This document shows positions 61,706 to 64,000 of a stretch of 64,000 bases of DNA, piece by piece. Made by a program: the position numbers and the translations under genes. The notes under the pieces are model-generated. The model was not told the origin of the DNA. It did no database searches and saw nothing but the letters and a program-made list of their open reading frames with translations. The stretch covers positions 1-64,000 of the forward strand of contig NW_024472146.1 of assembly GCF_017654505.1 (NCBI RefSeq), in the 5' to 3' direction. The stretch is from Polyodon spathula. Lineage: Eukaryota > Chordata > Actinopteri > Acipenseriformes > Polyodontidae. Numbering within the stretch: the stretch's first letter is position 1; each line of letters begins with the position of its first letter.

Positions 61706-64000
61706 GTATGTTTCCTTCTTTTTTTAAATGTATTTATTGGTTTAGTTTGTATCTTGCACCCCATCCCTTTTGATCCCAAATCTCCTTAAATACTGGTATA
61801 ATACACTTCCATTTTCAAGCACTATCTGTTCTTATCATTGAGAAATATGCATCATTGAAAAAGTATGTTGTAAAAGTATTTTGAACCGCTTAGTAAAGTA
61901 TCACAGACTCTATTTTAACTGCTAGTATCTCATAAACCATTTTAGGGGCTGCCTTTAAATTTTGGTTTGGGGATCTCCTGCAATATTTAATGGTACTGTT
62001 CACTTTGACCTAGGATTGCTGCCATACTGGGCTCATATGACTTTGGTTTCTGGACCAATAGACCTAATGCTAGAGGTATTGGTTTAATTCTTGGTACCCA
62101 ACTATGCTCTACCATACGTATCATGCAAGAAGAAATGGCACTTTTGTCTAATTAAATTTACAATCAAGCCACTGCAACAGTATCAGAGTCTCATATCTCA
62201 GAGACCATATAAGGATGTAACCATATTTGCAGGATTAGAAAAAGGTGTGCATGCTAATCATGTTGGTAACCTTGACATTTACCTAATTTGACCTAATGAC
62301 TATTATTAACACTGAATTACAGTACTTGTATTCTATTACAGCTGGTGTCCAATAATAATAAACTGTTTCACTGCCATATTGTTCTAATTGCGTAGCATGG
62401 CAACGAGAGATCTTTTTTCACCTCTCTATTTTACATCATCTATATTATATATAATATTAATGCACAGTAAATAATATGAAACAAAATTAATAGGTGACCC
62501 TTATTCCCATTAAGGGGGTTATTGCTTGTGCTTTTCACATTCTTGAAAATAGAGAAATTAATTGAAATTTATTTTGGATTCTTAAACATGAATAACCCTT
62601 AAGAGTACAACATTAGGCAGCAGATGCTGTCTCCCGTCAGAGTCTAGAAAAGTTGTCAAGGCTCAATAAATCCTTGCTGAATTTCATTCTGCAACTGTTA
62701 GAAATGTATTTTTCAATGTGCAGTGTTTCAAGAAGATCTTACCCTAGCAATCATTTGGCTGGTGTTGGCAGTTGACAAGCTCAATATGGTATAATGTGAA
62801 AAGGTTTGAGAATGAACTTGCCTGCGTTCAGAGTGTAAGTGAAGATCATCTTGTGTATCTCTGCACCCATCTTATTTTGTTTCCAAATTTGCTAATTTAA
62901 ATGATCTGACATCCAGCCTTGGCTAATTATTAAGGAAACCGATTTTAATTTTCTAGAGTTCTGTTCCTTCTGGTTAACGTTGCTTCTAGGATTCAATGTT
63001 GAAGACTTTTTTTTTTTTTTTTTTTTTTTTAATTCTTCCACGATTGGTGTAACTTTCATACTCATTTTAAGACCTGGTTCAAGTTGTTGTACATAAAGTG
63101 GTCCACATGGGTCAACTGAATTATCTGCCCATGGTGTTTGACTGTTCTGATTATACCACAAACCAGAGATAAGACCCCCACTGGAGAGCAGTGTAAGCCA
63201 TTTCAGGTTTTACGGTGCACATAATTGGTCTCACCTGAGTTTACTAATTAGGCAAACCGTCTAAAGAGGAACAGCTCAGGTGAGGTTAATTAAGATCTTT
63301 TCAAAACCTTGTATATTTCAAACTGCAATACAATGACAGTCTTATTTCGATCACTGAAAACCAATTAATATGTTGCTGTGCTTAAAATAAACATCATAAG
63401 TACGTGTGCAGTACAGTGATACTGCATTTATTTTACACAGTCTAATACTATCTAATTTCATGAATTATGATTTCATTGATACTGTTGTCACAGTGATGTG
63501 GCATCAAGCTCCTTCAAGCCAGGAAACAAAATACAGTTAACAAGCTAGCATTTAAATGATACTGCATTTCAACTACACCGCGCACAACACATATATATGA
63601 TACACGAAAGAACTAGTTTAGGAAAAGCTGTTCCACACCTTAACGTATGAATTTAAGGTATCCTAACTTGAGACCCTTTTTAAAGACATTTTTTGCAAAT
63701 GTTGAACTGCAGATAAAACATCTGTTAGAGTAAAACTTCAGTTTACATTTTTAATTATAGCACTTTGCATAAGAAGTTTACAAAGGTGGTTTGCTGAATA
63801 GTAAATATTACATTGTGTAATTAAACTACCAGTGAAGCTATACAACATTTTAAAAGTATAAAACTAATGAGAGCAATACTTTAACTGCTCCTTCCTGCAG
63901 GGAAGTTGTTTTTTGGCCAGTAATATTCTCTTACAGTTGCTTTATTCCTCTTGGTAAGTTCATATGGATGGTAACCTATATTGGTCACAGAGCACTGGGG
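61706..64000. other. MACO1 intron 6 (partial)
   Basis: No exon matching the next macoilin segment (LEQDIKKLK coiled coil) was found, so the gene continues past the window. Contents: AT-rich sequence, a T24 run at 63007-63030, and a partly self-complementary stretch around 63190-63300 with CACCTGAG/CTCAGGTG blocks that may be an old MITE. Confidence 0.6.

Overview
The window is vertebrate genomic DNA, best read as a ray-finned fish. The genes are split into small exons with GT-AG introns, the spacers are AT-rich and full of dinucleotide tracts, and the dispersed repeats (tRNA-derived SINEs, fold-back MITEs, Tc1-like and piggyBac-like fragments) are of fish type. Several SINE fragments remind me of non-teleost fishes such as sturgeon or paddlefish, but that is an impression, not a proven assignment. 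No bacterial, viral or plasmid feature was seen.

Layout. Positions 1 to about 28,200 are a gene-poor flank in which I recognise no exon. It holds microsatellites, a 21-bp minisatellite and several dispersed elements. Five genes follow. SYF2 (+, 28,307-32,893, 7 coding exons) is a splicing factor. An MGST3-type MAPEG enzyme gene (+, 36,294-38,043, 4 coding exons) comes next, then TMEM50A (+, 40,611-43,397, 6 coding exons). A Rh30-type (RHD/RHCE-like) gene lies on the minus strand (50,973 down to 45,849, 11 coding exons). MACO1/macoilin (+, from 52,776) runs out of the window after its sixth coding exon at 61,705.

Synteny. SYF2, TMEM50A, RH and MACO1 are neighbours at human 1p36.11. RH lies tail-to-tail with TMEM50A and head-to-head with MACO1, as human RHCE does, so this looks like the single-copy RH locus before the RHD/RHCE duplication. 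The MGST3-type gene lies in the SYF2-TMEM50A interval, where human has RSRP1 and RHD. The neighbours have unrelated functions (splicing, glutathione/lipid metabolism, membrane proteins, ER/neuronal protein), so this is a conserved block and not a pathway cluster.

Most interesting points: (1) the Rh protein has Rh30-like ends but keeps both pore histidines known from ammonia-conducting Rh glycoproteins; (2) its ancestral first exon seems to be split by an extra intron, leaving a frame-neutral 33-nt micro-exon followed by a 76-nt intron; (3) a 434-bp telomere-like CCCTAA array sits between the head-to-head RH and MACO1 genes; (4) two copies of a fold-back repeat carry the same telomere-motif core in opposite orientations; (5) SYF2 has a TISU-like start context. 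I found no clearly new multi-gene system. All exon models come from reading splice sites and comparing with remembered human family sequences, not from transcript data.
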